Of a stretch of 64,000 nt of DNA, positions 1 to 8,508 are shown one piece after another; the stretch's first letter is position 1, and each line of letters starts with the position of its first letter. The position numbers and the translations under genes were made by a program. The DNA is taken from assembly GCF_040655075.1 (NCBI RefSeq), contig NZ_JBFAJC010000005.1:1-64000 (forward strand), read 5' to 3'. The stretch is from Actinoallomurus sp040655075. Its GTDB lineage: Bacteria > Actinomycetota > Actinomycetes > Streptosporangiales > Streptosporangiaceae. The notes beneath the pieces are model-generated. The model was not told where the DNA came from. It made no database searches and saw nothing but the letters and a program-made list of their open reading frames with translations.

Positions 1-338
1 TCGACGCCGGCCCGGTTGTACCAGCTGCGGTCGAACAACACGACCTCGCCGGCCGCCGGCAGGTGTTCGACGTAGCGCTGGAAGTACCACTGCGTGCGCT
101 GCCGCTCGGTCGGGGCGGGCAGTGCCACGATCCTGACGACACGCGGGTTCAGATACTCGATGACGCGCTTGATCGTGCTGCCCTTGCCGGCCGCATCACG
201 CCCCTCGAAGACCACGACCAGGCGGGCCCCGGTCGTACGGACCCATTCCTGCAACTTCACGAGTTCGCCCTGAAGCCGGTAGAGCTCCTGTTCGTAAGCC
301 CGGCGGGGAAGCCGTTTCATCTCACCGCCCTTGCCCAT
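1..338 (-). CDS. ppk2: Polyphosphate kinase 2 family protein, 5' part (runs off window)
   Basis: PPK2 enzymes use polyphosphate to phosphorylate nucleoside mono- or diphosphates (or the reverse) in the cytoplasm. The visible 112 residues start at the ATG whose complement lies at 336-338, with GGAGGA six bases upstream, and include a P-loop (GRDAAGKGS, about residues 46-54) followed by the family block VVLFDRSWYNRAG near the window edge (about residues 101-112). The lid region and C-terminus lie outside the window. An alternative ATG is six codons downstream (MKRLPRR) but lacks the good ribosome site. The family call is firm; nucleotide preference (class I, II or III) cannot be told from this fragment. 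Confidence 0.93.
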   Translation of the reverse strand, partial: MGKGGEMKRLPRRAYEQELYRLQGELVKLQEWVRTTGARLVVVFEGRDAAGKGSTIKRVIEYLNPRVVRIVALPAPTERQRTQWYFQRYVEHLPAAGEVVLFDRSWYNRAGV

Positions 339-556
339 GCACGATCCTCCTTTCTTAGCTGACCGCTCCCCTACGGGCTACCGCCTGCAGAGTGATCGGA
401 CACCCGCCGAAAGCGAGAAAAGTGCATCTTCCTCCTGGGTGATGCAAAGTCGGTGCGGCACGGAGACCGTAGAGGCAGATCCCGCAGCGAAACGCCGGCT
501 CACAGCACCGAATCGGGTTTCCGAGCGGGACACGACCTGCAGGCCGGCCTGCGAGG

Positions 557-1726
557 TCAGCCGGCGAGCACGGTGTCGAGCCGGTCGAAGGTGCGCTGGT
601 GGAACAGGAACATCGCACCCTCGTGGCAGTGCTCCCCTGCGCCTTCGTCCTCACGGAAGGCGATCAGCTCCTTCTGGCAGGTCAGCTCGTCGAACAGACG
701 CTGCGGCTGCCCCTTGAAGAACTGGTCGTTCTCGGCTTCGAGTACGAGTGTCGGGCAGGTGATGCGGTCGGCGATACCCGCCATGTTGTACGCCTCGGTC
801 GCCTTGACCATCTCGTCGAAGCTGGACACGCCGAAGGTCCACAGGCCGTTGCGCACCACCCACCGCACCATGGTGTTCTGCGCCATCAACGCCTCCAGAC
901 CGCCGGGCATCGAAGCGGCACGGCCGGCGGTTGCGGCGATGACCGCGTGGAAGTCGTAGACGCCGTCGTACAGCACGCACGCGGCGATGCGGTGCTCGAA
1001 GGCGGCCGCCCTCGCGGCTAGGTAGCCGCCGAGGCTCATGCCGATCAGTACGAGTCGCTCGGCGTCCACCTCGGGCATGGTGAGCGCGAAATCGACGACC
1101 GGGGTGACCACGGCCTCCCAGTCCGGCCGGAAGTGCAGGCCCTGCTCGCGGACGTTGCTGCCCTGGCCGGGGCCGTCGAACGCGATGACGTTGTAGCCGC
1201 GCCGCAGCGCGCCCGCGGCCATCGCCAGATAGTCCTCCTCGAGGGTGGAGTCGTACCCGCCGTGGAAGAGCACGGTCGGGCGCGGGGTGCCCGAATCATC
1301 GACGAGGAACAGGTAGCCGGGCAGCGTGGTGTCCTCGTAGGGGATGCGCAGGGCGCGGGCCGGGGTGTCGAGCAGGGCGGCCGCGTCGGCGAACGTCTGC
1401 TGGGAGGCCTTGGCGAGCCGCGCCGACTCGGCGTCGGCGGCGGGATTCTCGCGGCGGTAGAAGTCGGCGGTCCGGTAGTAGTTGGACGCGCGCAGCAGCG
1501 CCTCGCGGGCGCTGACCCGGTGACCGGCGGCCAGCGCGTCCCGGCCGATGCGCTCGATGCGCGCCGCCGTCGCGGCCCACTGTGCGGACCAGGCCTCCTC
1601 GTCTCCCTCCGGGATCCGCCGGCAGGTGACCAGGACCTCGCCGAGGTCGGCGCCGCTGTAGGCGGCGTAGCCCGCGGCGCGCAGCGCCTCGAAGGAGAAG
1701 GACTCGTCGTCGTAGAGGAATTTCAT
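557..1726 (-). CDS. Alpha/beta hydrolase (FrsA/DUF1100-like esterase)
   Basis: A 389-residue serine hydrolase of the large alpha/beta family with an extra N-terminal helical domain, as in FrsA-like esterases and 2,6-dihydropseudooxynicotine hydrolase. The nucleophile elbow is GMSLGG, the likely acid is in LEAENDQFF and the likely histidine in AGEHCHEG near the C-terminus. The ATG at 1726 is chosen because GGAAGGGAG lies just upstream and the family start MKFLYDDE fits; the reading frame extends a further 12 codons upstream into the operator. It is divergent from a TetR gene and its start is flanked by that regulator's putative operator, so it is probably the repressed target. Substrate unknown. 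Confidence 0.88.
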   Translation of the reverse strand: MKFLYDDESFSFEALRAAGYAAYSGADLGEVLVTCRRIPEGDEEAWSAQWAATAARIERIGRDALAAGHRVSAREALLRASNYYRTADFYRRENPAADAESARLAKASQQTFADAAALLDTPARALRIPYEDTTLPGYLFLVDDSGTPRPTVLFHGGYDSTLEEDYLAMAAGALRRGYNVIAFDGPGQGSNVREQGLHFRPDWEAVVTPVVDFALTMPEVDAERLVLIGMSLGGYLAARAAAFEHRIAACVLYDGVYDFHAVIAATAGRAASMPGGLEALMAQNTMVRWVVRNGLWTFGVSSFDEMVKATEAYNMAGIADRITCPTLVLEAENDQFFKGQPQRLFDELTCQKELIAFREDEGAGEHCHEGAMFLFHQRTFDRLDTVLAG

Positions 1727-1752
1727 CGTCGGCTCCCTTCCACGAGTGGAAC

Positions 1753-1805
1753 GGAACGGCACCGTTCCATCTCTTGAAGGCTAACATATGGAACGCGACC
1801 GTTCC
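1753..1805. promoter_or_regulatory. Two matching inverted-repeat operators between hydrolase and TetR genes
   Basis: Site A at 1753-1768 is GGAACGG-CA-CCGTTCC (perfect 7-base arms). Site B at 1790-1805 is GGAACG-CGAC-CGTTCC (perfect 6-base arms). When site A is read on the minus strand the two share ATGGAACG-N4-CGTTCCGTT, so they are the same element in opposite orientation, centres 37 bp apart. Their location at the divergent promoters points to binding by the adjacent TetR protein. Confidence 0.75.
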
Positions 1806-1824
1806 GTTCGTTATGCTCAGGGGC

Positions 1825-2439
1825 ATGGCAGTGCAGCAGAAGGAGGGCCGGTCGGCGACCGGCGGGGCGGTCCTACGGCAGCGGGTGACCGAGGCGATCA
1901 CCGAGGCAGCCTTCGCCGAACTCGCCGAGGCCGGGTATGCGCGGATGTCGATGGAGTCGGTGGCCCGGCGTGCCGGCGTGGGCAAGGCCGCGCTCTACCG
2001 GCGCTGGCCCTCGAAGCAGGCGATGGTCACCGAGTTGATCCGTGGCAAGGTCACCGACGCGCTCCCGCCCACTCCGGCCACGGGCGCCCTGCACACCGAC
2101 CTGCGCGAGCTGCTCGCCACCTTCCGCAGCCAACTGGCCAATCCGCTACTTGCCCGGATCGCGCCCGGACTGCTCGCCGAGGCCGTTCACGACGACGCTC
2201 TGGCGGAGGAGCTCGACACCGGAGTGACCGCACCGCGGCGGGCGGCGGCACGCGCGATACTGCAGGGCGCGATTGACCGCGGCGAACTCCCGCCCGGGCT
2301 GGATCTGGAACTCGGCACCGACCTGCTGATCGCACCGCTCGCATTCCGCATACTGGTCATACAGGGCAGCAGTGACGATGAGTATCTGGAAGCGCTGACC
2401 AACGCGATCGAGGCGGCGTTGAGAGCGGCCATCCGCTGA
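1825..2439 (+). CDS. TetR/AcrR family transcriptional regulator
   Basis: A one-component repressor of about 204 residues. The N-terminal helix-turn-helix reads MESVARRAGVGKAALYRRW, a textbook TetR recognition region, followed by a variable alpha-helical ligand domain with the TetR_C_11-like pattern. The start is uncertain: ATG 1825 gives the usual N-terminal length, ATG 1813 and TTG 1774 are in frame, and none has a well-spaced ribosome site, so the mRNA may be leaderless or nearly so. The gene is divergent from the alpha/beta hydrolase and both promoters overlap a pair of identical inverted repeats, which suggests autoregulation plus control of the hydrolase. Ligand unknown. Confidence 0.9.
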   Translation: MAVQQKEGRSATGGAVLRQRVTEAITEAAFAELAEAGYARMSMESVARRAGVGKAALYRRWPSKQAMVTELIRGKVTDALPPTPATGALHTDLRELLATFRSQLANPLLARIAPGLLAEAVHDDALAEELDTGVTAPRRAAARAILQGAIDRGELPPGLDLELGTDLLIAPLAFRILVIQGSSDDEYLEALTNAIEAALRAAIR

Positions 2440-2451
2440 CCGACGGACGAA

Positions 2452-5400
2452 CTACGGCGCTGACAGGTACTTCCGCGCCAGCCGTAGTACGAGTGCTTGG
2501 TCGAGCCGCCAGAACGGCCTGTCTTGGCGGATTTCATGCAGTAGGGACAGCGCGTGGTCACGGTCAAGGGCGGCGACGCCTTCGATCGCCTTGAGTCGGT
2601 CGAACAGGCCGAGGTTTCCACGCGCGATCCGCTCGAGCAGTGCCATGCCCAGCTCGTCTCCGCCGGCGGCGAGCCAGCGTGCCGCCGAAATGTTCCGGAT
2701 GAGGCCGAACGAAGGGTCTTCGGCGTATGCGGTGAGCAGGGCCGTTGCGCGCGGGTCTCCGAACCTGGCGAGCTGGCATGCGGCGATCAAGCGCTGCGTG
2801 GGTCTGAGATTCGTGTCGTTGGAGATCTTGTAGAGCAGGTCAGCCGCCCGGGGGTCGTCCAGGCTGGGTGCGAGTCCCGCCGGGAGCCGATCGTTGTGTT
2901 CAGGCGATGCAATGAGGCCGCGACGGTAGTCCGGGGAGTTCACGATCGGCGTGAGATGGGCCAGTTGAATCGTGATCCAGGCGGAGGAGTGTTCCAAGGG
3001 CTCTGTGTCCTGCTCATTTGGCACGACGGGCTGGAGCAGGTCTGTGGCGAGTTTGGTCAGCCAGGCGCGATCTCGGCGGGAAGGCCGCTCGTCGAGCCGC
3101 TCGTGCACTAAAGCGACGGCCCTCTGCGGATCCACCTCCACCAGCCGTCGTACCGCCTGTTCGGCGTTGGCTCGTAGAACGCGATCGCTTTCTCGGAGCG
3201 CTTCAACGACTGCTGTCTCCAGCAGGCTGGCGCCTGGGCCGAGGTTGACCGTCACCAGCGCGAATGCCGCCTCCGCCCGGTCCCAGGCGAGGCTGCTCTC
3301 ATCCCGGGCCTGTGCTTCGAGTAGCTCGGCGGCGAGCAGCGGATCCAGCGGCAGCAACGACCGCGCGGCGGCCACCCGCATCGAGCCGGAGGCCGGCCTG
3401 TCGCGGGCGATGGCCGCGAGGCGTTGTGCACCTTGCAGAGGGTCGAGCTGTGCCAGCAGGCGTGCGGCATCGACCCGCCGCTCGCGTAGGCGGACGTTCT
3501 CTGCCATCGCACACAGCAGCCGTGTACCGCGGGCGATGTCGAGGGCCGCGACCCCGCGGGCGGCCGCGAAGGGGTCGATGTGGGACGGGATGGCAGCGAG
3601 GCCTTCCAGTGCTGCCAGACCTTGGTCCCGGTCGAGGTCGGCGAGGATCCGCGCTGCCTGGACCCGCGTGTCGACGCTGGACTGCGAGTCGATGAGGTGT
3701 TCGACGACCTCGCGCATCTTCGCGACGACCGAGGGCGGCAGGCCGGTGCCGAGCCGTCGCTGTGCGGCCAGAAACCGGCACCCTTCGAGGCGGCCGGACG
3801 TGACGAGCTCGAGAGCCGCCTGCTCCAAGTCGGCCGGCAAAGTCTCGTCGGCCTGACCCCAGGTTCCTGGGTCGAGGACGAACCCGAGCAGTGAGGGGTC
3901 CTGTCGCGGAGCCGACCAGTGGACGTATCGCCTGTGGCGTCGAAGGGCGAAGATCTCCCGAATGGTCCGCATGCGATCGAGGTGATGGCGCGCGATGAGG
4001 TAGTCGGCCAGGGTCTGGTGCAGGAGCTCGAAGTCCCCCCGGCGAATGTCGAGCAGGCCGCTGCGCCGCAGCGCGGAGTCCAGCACGCTGCGCCAGTCCT
4101 CAGCCGGCACGCTCGCCGGGCAGGCGGCCAGCGCGTGAGTGGCCACGATCTCCAGGGCGGGTGCGGTGTCACCGGCCCTGCGCCGTACCGCAAGAGCGGT
4201 AATGAGTTCGGGAAGCCGGTCCAAGGTGCGGTCGGCCCGGGTGGTGGCGTCGTCGCCGTAGCGGCGCAGCGCCCGGTGGGTCTGCGCCCGTACGCCGGAC
4301 TCACCGTCGCTGTTGAGACGTCTGTGCAGCTGCAGCGTGAAACGGTAGTAGATCTCGCCACGGGTTCTCGGCAGCTCCGCGTCCGGCAACAGCGCGTGCA
4401 ACTGGCACATGATCGAAGCCATCAGCGGTGTGGCGGCCAACTCGGTCAGCCGCATCCGGCTGAGCAGCGCAACGAACCGATCGGCCATCAGCTCGGGTCC
4501 GGGTAGCTCAAGCGCCCGATACCACGTGACGGCGAGAACATGGATGTCATCGGGAGTGAACGGCTGGATCTCCCAGCGAACCGGGCGCCACCGGACATAG
4601 GCGAGCAGCGAGTCGAGTTCCAGACCGCTCAGCGGCCGCGTCGTGAGGATGATGCGATAGCCCGGGGCGGTGTTCTCGCGAGCCAGGGCCGCAAGTTTCT
4701 CGACCACTTCGCGGCGTGCCGTCACACCGACGATTTCGTCGAGGCCGTCCACCAGGAGAAGCCAGCGCGCGCCGGCAGCAGGCGCGACGGCGAAGAACTC
4801 TGGTGACCATATGATTCGCGGTTCATGGCCGGACAGATCTCGCCGTACGGCGTTGGCGATCAGTTCGGCAACCGACCCCGGGCCCAGCAGGTCGGCGGCC
4901 AGAATCCGCACCGGCACCTCCCCCGCAGGCCGCCGCGTCAACGTGAGCACACACTGCCGCAACAGGCTGGACTTGCCCATACCGGGACCGCCGACGACCA
5001 GGCAGTCTTCGTCCATGTCCACGACGTCCTGGGCCGGCATCCTTCCGCCGGCCTGATCCTGGCCACTGGACGCGGCCCGCGCATCCGGTTCGGCCAGGTG
5101 GGGACGCAGGTACACCTGCGACAGCGGCGGCGGGAAGGCGTTCTCCACCACCGCCGGATAGGGATGAGCACTGGCATCATTCGCCACGGCGGTGAGGTAA
5201 CGGCGTAGGAGCGTATCCCTACGACCGGGATCACGAGGCACATCCCTGGCCTCATCGAGCAGCGTCCGCCATCGGCCCTCATCGACTCGGGGATCACCCG
5301 CCCAGCGGCCCAGCACGGTCACCAACGCCAGCAGCGAATCCGGGTCGTCCGGGACGGTGGCCCTCCCAGGCGTGTCGGCGATCCACTCGCTGAGCCGCTG

Positions 5401-5574
5401 CCCCCTGAAGGCCGCACCGCCGGGTTCTCTTCGCACCGCCCGTTCGATCTCGCGCTGACCGTGGTTGAGACGCTGCCTCGCCCGGGCGGCTGTAGCCCTT
5501 CCATAAAGCGCACGCAGCTCGTCGTAGAACCGGCGTCTAGGGTCGTCGGCGATAACGACCTCCCGCCCCCACAT
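2452..5574 (-). CDS. NACHT-domain NTPase with C-terminal HEAT-like repeats
   Basis: A 1,040-residue STAND NTPase. From the chosen ATG, residues 1-140 form a helical N-terminal region with no family I can name, the NACHT domain follows with Walker A GGPGMGKSS (about 195-203) and Walker B WLLLVDGLDE (about 271-281), and from about residue 580 onward the protein is built of alpha-helical HEAT/armadillo-like repeats rich in Ala, Leu and Asp-Pro turns (LDPLQGAQRL, LDPLLAAELL, VDPQRAVALV). Bacterial NACHT proteins are known in signalling and in antiphage defence, where the repeats sense a trigger. The frame is open to a TTG at 5616; ATG 5574 is preferred although its ribosome site is weak. It converges on the TetR gene and is divergent from a 43-residue hydrophobic peptide. 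Its effector function is unknown. Confidence 0.9.
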   Translation of the reverse strand: MWGREVVIADDPRRRFYDELRALYGRATAARARQRLNHGQREIERAVRREPGGAAFRGQRLSEWIADTPGRATVPDDPDSLLALVTVLGRWAGDPRVDEGRWRTLLDEARDVPRDPGRRDTLLRRYLTAVANDASAHPYPAVVENAFPPPLSQVYLRPHLAEPDARAASSGQDQAGGRMPAQDVVDMDEDCLVVGGPGMGKSSLLRQCVLTLTRRPAGEVPVRILAADLLGPGSVAELIANAVRRDLSGHEPRIIWSPEFFAVAPAAGARWLLLVDGLDEIVGVTARREVVEKLAALARENTAPGYRIILTTRPLSGLELDSLLAYVRWRPVRWEIQPFTPDDIHVLAVTWYRALELPGPELMADRFVALLSRMRLTELAATPLMASIMCQLHALLPDAELPRTRGEIYYRFTLQLHRRLNSDGESGVRAQTHRALRRYGDDATTRADRTLDRLPELITALAVRRRAGDTAPALEIVATHALAACPASVPAEDWRSVLDSALRRSGLLDIRRGDFELLHQTLADYLIARHHLDRMRTIREIFALRRHRRYVHWSAPRQDPSLLGFVLDPGTWGQADETLPADLEQAALELVTSGRLEGCRFLAAQRRLGTGLPPSVVAKMREVVEHLIDSQSSVDTRVQAARILADLDRDQGLAALEGLAAIPSHIDPFAAARGVAALDIARGTRLLCAMAENVRLRERRVDAARLLAQLDPLQGAQRLAAIARDRPASGSMRVAAARSLLPLDPLLAAELLEAQARDESSLAWDRAEAAFALVTVNLGPGASLLETAVVEALRESDRVLRANAEQAVRRLVEVDPQRAVALVHERLDERPSRRDRAWLTKLATDLLQPVVPNEQDTEPLEHSSAWITIQLAHLTPIVNSPDYRRGLIASPEHNDRLPAGLAPSLDDPRAADLLYKISNDTNLRPTQRLIAACQLARFGDPRATALLTAYAEDPSFGLIRNISAARWLAAGGDELGMALLERIARGNLGLFDRLKAIEGVAALDRDHALSLLHEIRQDRPFWRLDQALVLRLARKYLSAP

Positions 5575-5719
5575 GACCCATGCCCGCACCCGGGCACCCC
5601 CGGGCAAGGCTCTCAACAGCAGATTAAACGGAATCTCCCGAGTGTGCCCGCGATCGGTGGCACATGACGCCGACCGCTCCGCATGGTGGTGTCACACGAT
5701 CCACCGCGAAGGAGTACCG

Positions 5720-5851
5720 ATGAGAAAGACCCGCAACAGCACCAGCCGCCAGCTCGCCCGCGTCACGATCGTCAACCTTGTCCGTGGCATGGCCACGGCG
5801 GCCGGTACGGCGGCAACCGCCTTGGTCATCAACTGGCTGCACGGCCACTGA
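5720..5851 (+). CDS. Small hydrophobic peptide, 43 residues
   Basis: ATG 5720 is preceded by GAAGGAG with ideal spacing. The product has a basic N-terminus (MRKTRNSTSRQLAR) and a moderately hydrophobic C-terminal half ending ALVINWLHGH, consistent with a single short membrane segment in an N-in orientation. I do not recognise a family. It is divergent from the NACHT gene, about 145 bases away, which is suggestive of a functional link (for example an effector or a sensed peptide) but the position is the only evidence. The strong ribosome site makes it more likely than a chance reading frame. Confidence 0.6.
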   Translation: MRKTRNSTSRQLARVTIVNLVRGMATAAGTAATALVINWLHGH

Positions 5852-6233
5852 GAAGACCTGAAACACGCCGAGATACGACGACCCATCAGGCCAGGCGAGC
5901 GCCTCGCCCAGAAAGCAGAACCTGGAATCGTCGAGGTAGCCCCGGGACGCGAAGAACCTTCACCGGCCCGGGGCCACCACCACCGGCACGGATCGCTCTT
6001 TGCGGCATGAGCAGGTGTCCCAGGGCCTGCTCGGTATCCGTGCTGATGAGCGCCGTCGCCGCAGACGGTGATCGTATGCGGAAGCTCATCGCCTCGGCCG
6101 AGGCCGGCGGCTTCGAGTTCGATGATTGATGCGAGCGCGACTCTTGGTGCGCGCGGCCATGGACCGCCAAGGAGACCGTCAGTCTCCCGTGTGATGAGGC
6201 GCATGTGCGGGCCGCAGGGGTGAGGTGAGGCGC
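5852..6233. other. Intergenic stretch without a supported gene
   Basis: Reading frames here are short and lack ribosome sites. A weak hairpin, GGAGAC-CGTCA-GTCTCC near 6174-6190, may help end transcription from either side. A plus-strand frame ending at 6129 (…RKLIASAEAGGFEFDD) resembles no family I know. Nothing else is seen. Confidence 0.5.
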
Positions 6234-7508
6234 TCAGCGCAGTTCGACCTCGACGCCGTGTTCGGCGAAGATCTGCAGGAGAGAGTCGAGAGTGACCGCC
6301 GGCGCGTGCCGATACCGGTCGTAGCCGGCGACGAGGTGTTCACCGGCCACCGCCGAGTCGTGCCAGACCAGTCGGAACGGCGCCCGAGCACCCCACCTCC
6401 CGCCAAGGCAGTCATCGAGGGCGTCAAGGTTCCAACCGAAGTAGCCACCCGGACCGTTGATCGCCTCCCCGATGGCGCAGTAGAAGCCCTCGAGGTCGGT
6501 GACGAAGCGGCCATCGAGGTGGAACACGGTCCCCGCCGGCCGGTCTGGCGGGGCATCGGAGCGACGATGAGCCAGTGCCACGCCGGCCCACTCGTGCCGC
6601 AGCGTCCGGTCATAGCGGGCCCACAGGTTGGGTTCGGTGGGTCGACCGGCGAACCACAGGTCCAGAATGCCGCGCGTCCCCGCCGGGAACGGTTCACGTG
6701 CGTCACCGGCGATGGTGACGTCCAAGAGGCCGGCGCCGAGCGCGGACGACACACTCGACACGAGCGTCCCGGACACAAAGCCATTGACCAGCCGAACCAC
6801 CGAACCGTCGGCGGCGACGGCTCCCACCTCCGCGGACACCCGCCGGCGGCGCAGGCCGGCCTTCGTCGACTGTTCTACTGCGGCGATCGCGGCCAGCAGC
6901 GACGGCTCGGCCCGGCAGCCGACCAGGACGACGTGCGGCACCGGCGGCTCGGCCGGCTCCCGGAAGACGCCGGTGACGTCGACGCAGACACCGGCCCGTG
7001 TGTCGTCCGGACCGCTCAGCACGAATCCGGTGACGTCATCAGGACGATCGACGCCATCCGTGCGGTCGTACACACCGACCAGGCCCTCCAACTCGATGTC
7101 GACACGCCCCGGCGAGGTCTGTGACGGCCGGTGGTCCAGCACGGTCACATCGAGCAGTTCCTCACCGATCCAGCCGCGCCGCGCCGCCGGGTCATCGGGC
7201 ATCGCCGACACCCAAAGGTTGCCCAGCCACGCTCGCTCGGCGCCGGCGGTCCCGGTGCTCACGACGTCGAGGATCGAGGCGAGCGCGCCGTCCGGCACAC
7301 AGCCGAGGAGGGTGAAGCGTTCCCGCGGCCGGGGCGGCAGATCGATGAACAGCCCGTCGATGTCGGCGCACAACGCCAAGGCGTCCTCGTCGGGGTACTG
7401 CGGCGTACCGGTGTGTCCGACGAGCAGCCAACGCGGCGAAACCCGCCGATTCCACGTCCACCGCCGCTGCCACGGCTCGTCGGCCCGGCCCGAGCGGTCG
7501 GTCGTCAC
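6234..7508 (-). CDS. Barstar-domain protein with unknown N-terminal region
   Basis: A 424-residue protein whose last ~87 residues (about 338-424) are a barstar-type RNase-inhibitor fold: FHLDGRFVTDLEGFYCAIGE followed by the signature GYFGWNLDALDDCL and the strand PFRLVWHDS. Barstar proteins bind and block barnase-like ribonucleases in the cytoplasm. The 330-residue N-terminal part has no motif I recognise; it has internal beta-rich segments and ends in a region LWFAGRPTEPNLWARYDRTL that occurs in actinomycete barstar-like proteins. No signal peptide. The start GTG at 7508 overlaps a GGGAGG run, so exact initiation is uncertain. No barnase-like RNase gene is seen nearby, which leaves its partner unknown. 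Confidence 0.82.
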   Translation of the reverse strand: MTTDRSGRADEPWQRRWTWNRRVSPRWLLVGHTGTPQYPDEDALALCADIDGLFIDLPPRPRERFTLLGCVPDGALASILDVVSTGTAGAERAWLGNLWVSAMPDDPAARRGWIGEELLDVTVLDHRPSQTSPGRVDIELEGLVGVYDRTDGVDRPDDVTGFVLSGPDDTRAGVCVDVTGVFREPAEPPVPHVVLVGCRAEPSLLAAIAAVEQSTKAGLRRRRVSAEVGAVAADGSVVRLVNGFVSGTLVSSVSSALGAGLLDVTIAGDAREPFPAGTRGILDLWFAGRPTEPNLWARYDRTLRHEWAGVALAHRRSDAPPDRPAGTVFHLDGRFVTDLEGFYCAIGEAINGPGGYFGWNLDALDDCLGGRWGARAPFRLVWHDSAVAGEHLVAGYDRYRHAPAVTLDSLLQIFAEHGVEVELR

Positions 7509-7563
7509 CTCCCAACCGTATCGGCGATCAAGAACTCGCCCCGCGCACCACTCAGTTCGTCAC

Positions 7564-7635
7564 GGTGGTGCGATCGGCCGGTACTTCGCCGACTACGACC
7601 TGCTGCTCACCCCGGCTCTGCGTGACACAAGCTGA
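7564..7635 (+). pseudogene. Amidase C-terminal remnant
   Basis: The frame GAIGRYFADYDLLLTPAL matches the conserved 'FF..YDLLLTPTLA' segment that precedes the C-terminus of amidase-signature enzymes (GatA-like). The segment begins abruptly after non-coding sequence and stops at TGA 7633-7635 shortly after the motif. There is no amidase upstream, so this is the residue of a deletion whose other side is the truncated hydrolase that follows. Confidence 0.55.
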
Positions 7636-7679
7636 AAGGGCAGGAACCACTTGTTCCACGGCGCCGGTCGCCCAAGCCT

Positions 7680-8456
7680 GAGTTCGCCGAGGCCGGCTTC
7701 GCCGTGCTGGTCCACGACCACCGCACCTTCGGCGCCAGCGACGGCACCCCACGCCAGGACATCGACCCCTGGCGGCAGATCGAGGACTGGCGGCGCGCCA
7801 TCACCTATCTGGAAGCCCGCCCCGAAGTCGACGCCGACCGGATCGGCCTGTGGGGCTCCAGCTATGCCGGAGGACACGCCCTCGTGCTCGGCGCCACCGA
7901 CCGCCGCCTCAAGGCCGTCGTCGCCCAGGTGCCCACCATCAGCGGCTTCGAGCAGTCCAAGCGCCGCGTCGGCCCCGAACACGTCGCCGCCCTGGAAGCC
8001 GCCCTCGACGCCGACGAGCGTGCCCAGTTGACCGGCGCGGCGCCGCTCACCCAGGCCCTGGTCAGCGCCGACCCGGCCGTCGCCGCCGCCTACCGGGCTC
8101 CGGACGCCGTCAGCTACTACCTCCAGGAGCTCCCCGATGGAACCCGCTGGGACAACACCGTCACCGTCGGCTCCACCCGCAAGGCACGCATGTACGAGCC
8201 GGGCACGTTCATCGAGCGCGTCTCCCCCACCCCGCTGTTGATGATCACCGGCCGGCAGGACACCGTCACGCTGACCGACACGGCACTCGCCGCTTACAAC
8301 CGGGCGCTGCAGCCGAAACAGCTGCTGATGGTCCCTGGTGGGCACTTTGCCCCGTACACCACCGAGTTCGCGCGAGCCTCAGGCGCGGCCACCGACTTCT
8401 TCCGCGGCCATCTGGCACCGGCGGCGGACCGACGGGCGGAGGTGGCAGATCGTTGA
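7680..8456 (+). pseudogene. N-terminally truncated alpha/beta hydrolase (YcjY/DLH-like)
   Basis: From FAEAGFAVLVHDHRTFGASDG onward this is a clear alpha/beta hydrolase of the YcjY-like group: nucleophile elbow GLWGSSYAGG, acid in MITGRQDTVTLTD and histidine in VPGGHFAPY. About 50-80 residues that should hold the first strands and the HGxG oxyanion loop are missing; the frame upstream runs into TGA at 7623 through a non-homologous stretch. GTG 7704 could serve as an internal start but would give an incomplete fold. A piece of an amidase lies immediately upstream, so a deletion probably fused the two genes. I therefore score it as a pseudogene, though the 3' two thirds are intact and free of stops. 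Confidence 0.7.
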
Positions 8457-8508
8457 GCCTGACCAGCATGCGGATGGCAGAAATGCCTACTTTCGCTAGA
8501 ATACCGCC

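Noticed and set aside
6008..6129. 40-residue plus-strand frame MSRCPRAC…FEFDD
   Set aside because: No ribosome site and no family resemblance; too short to support.
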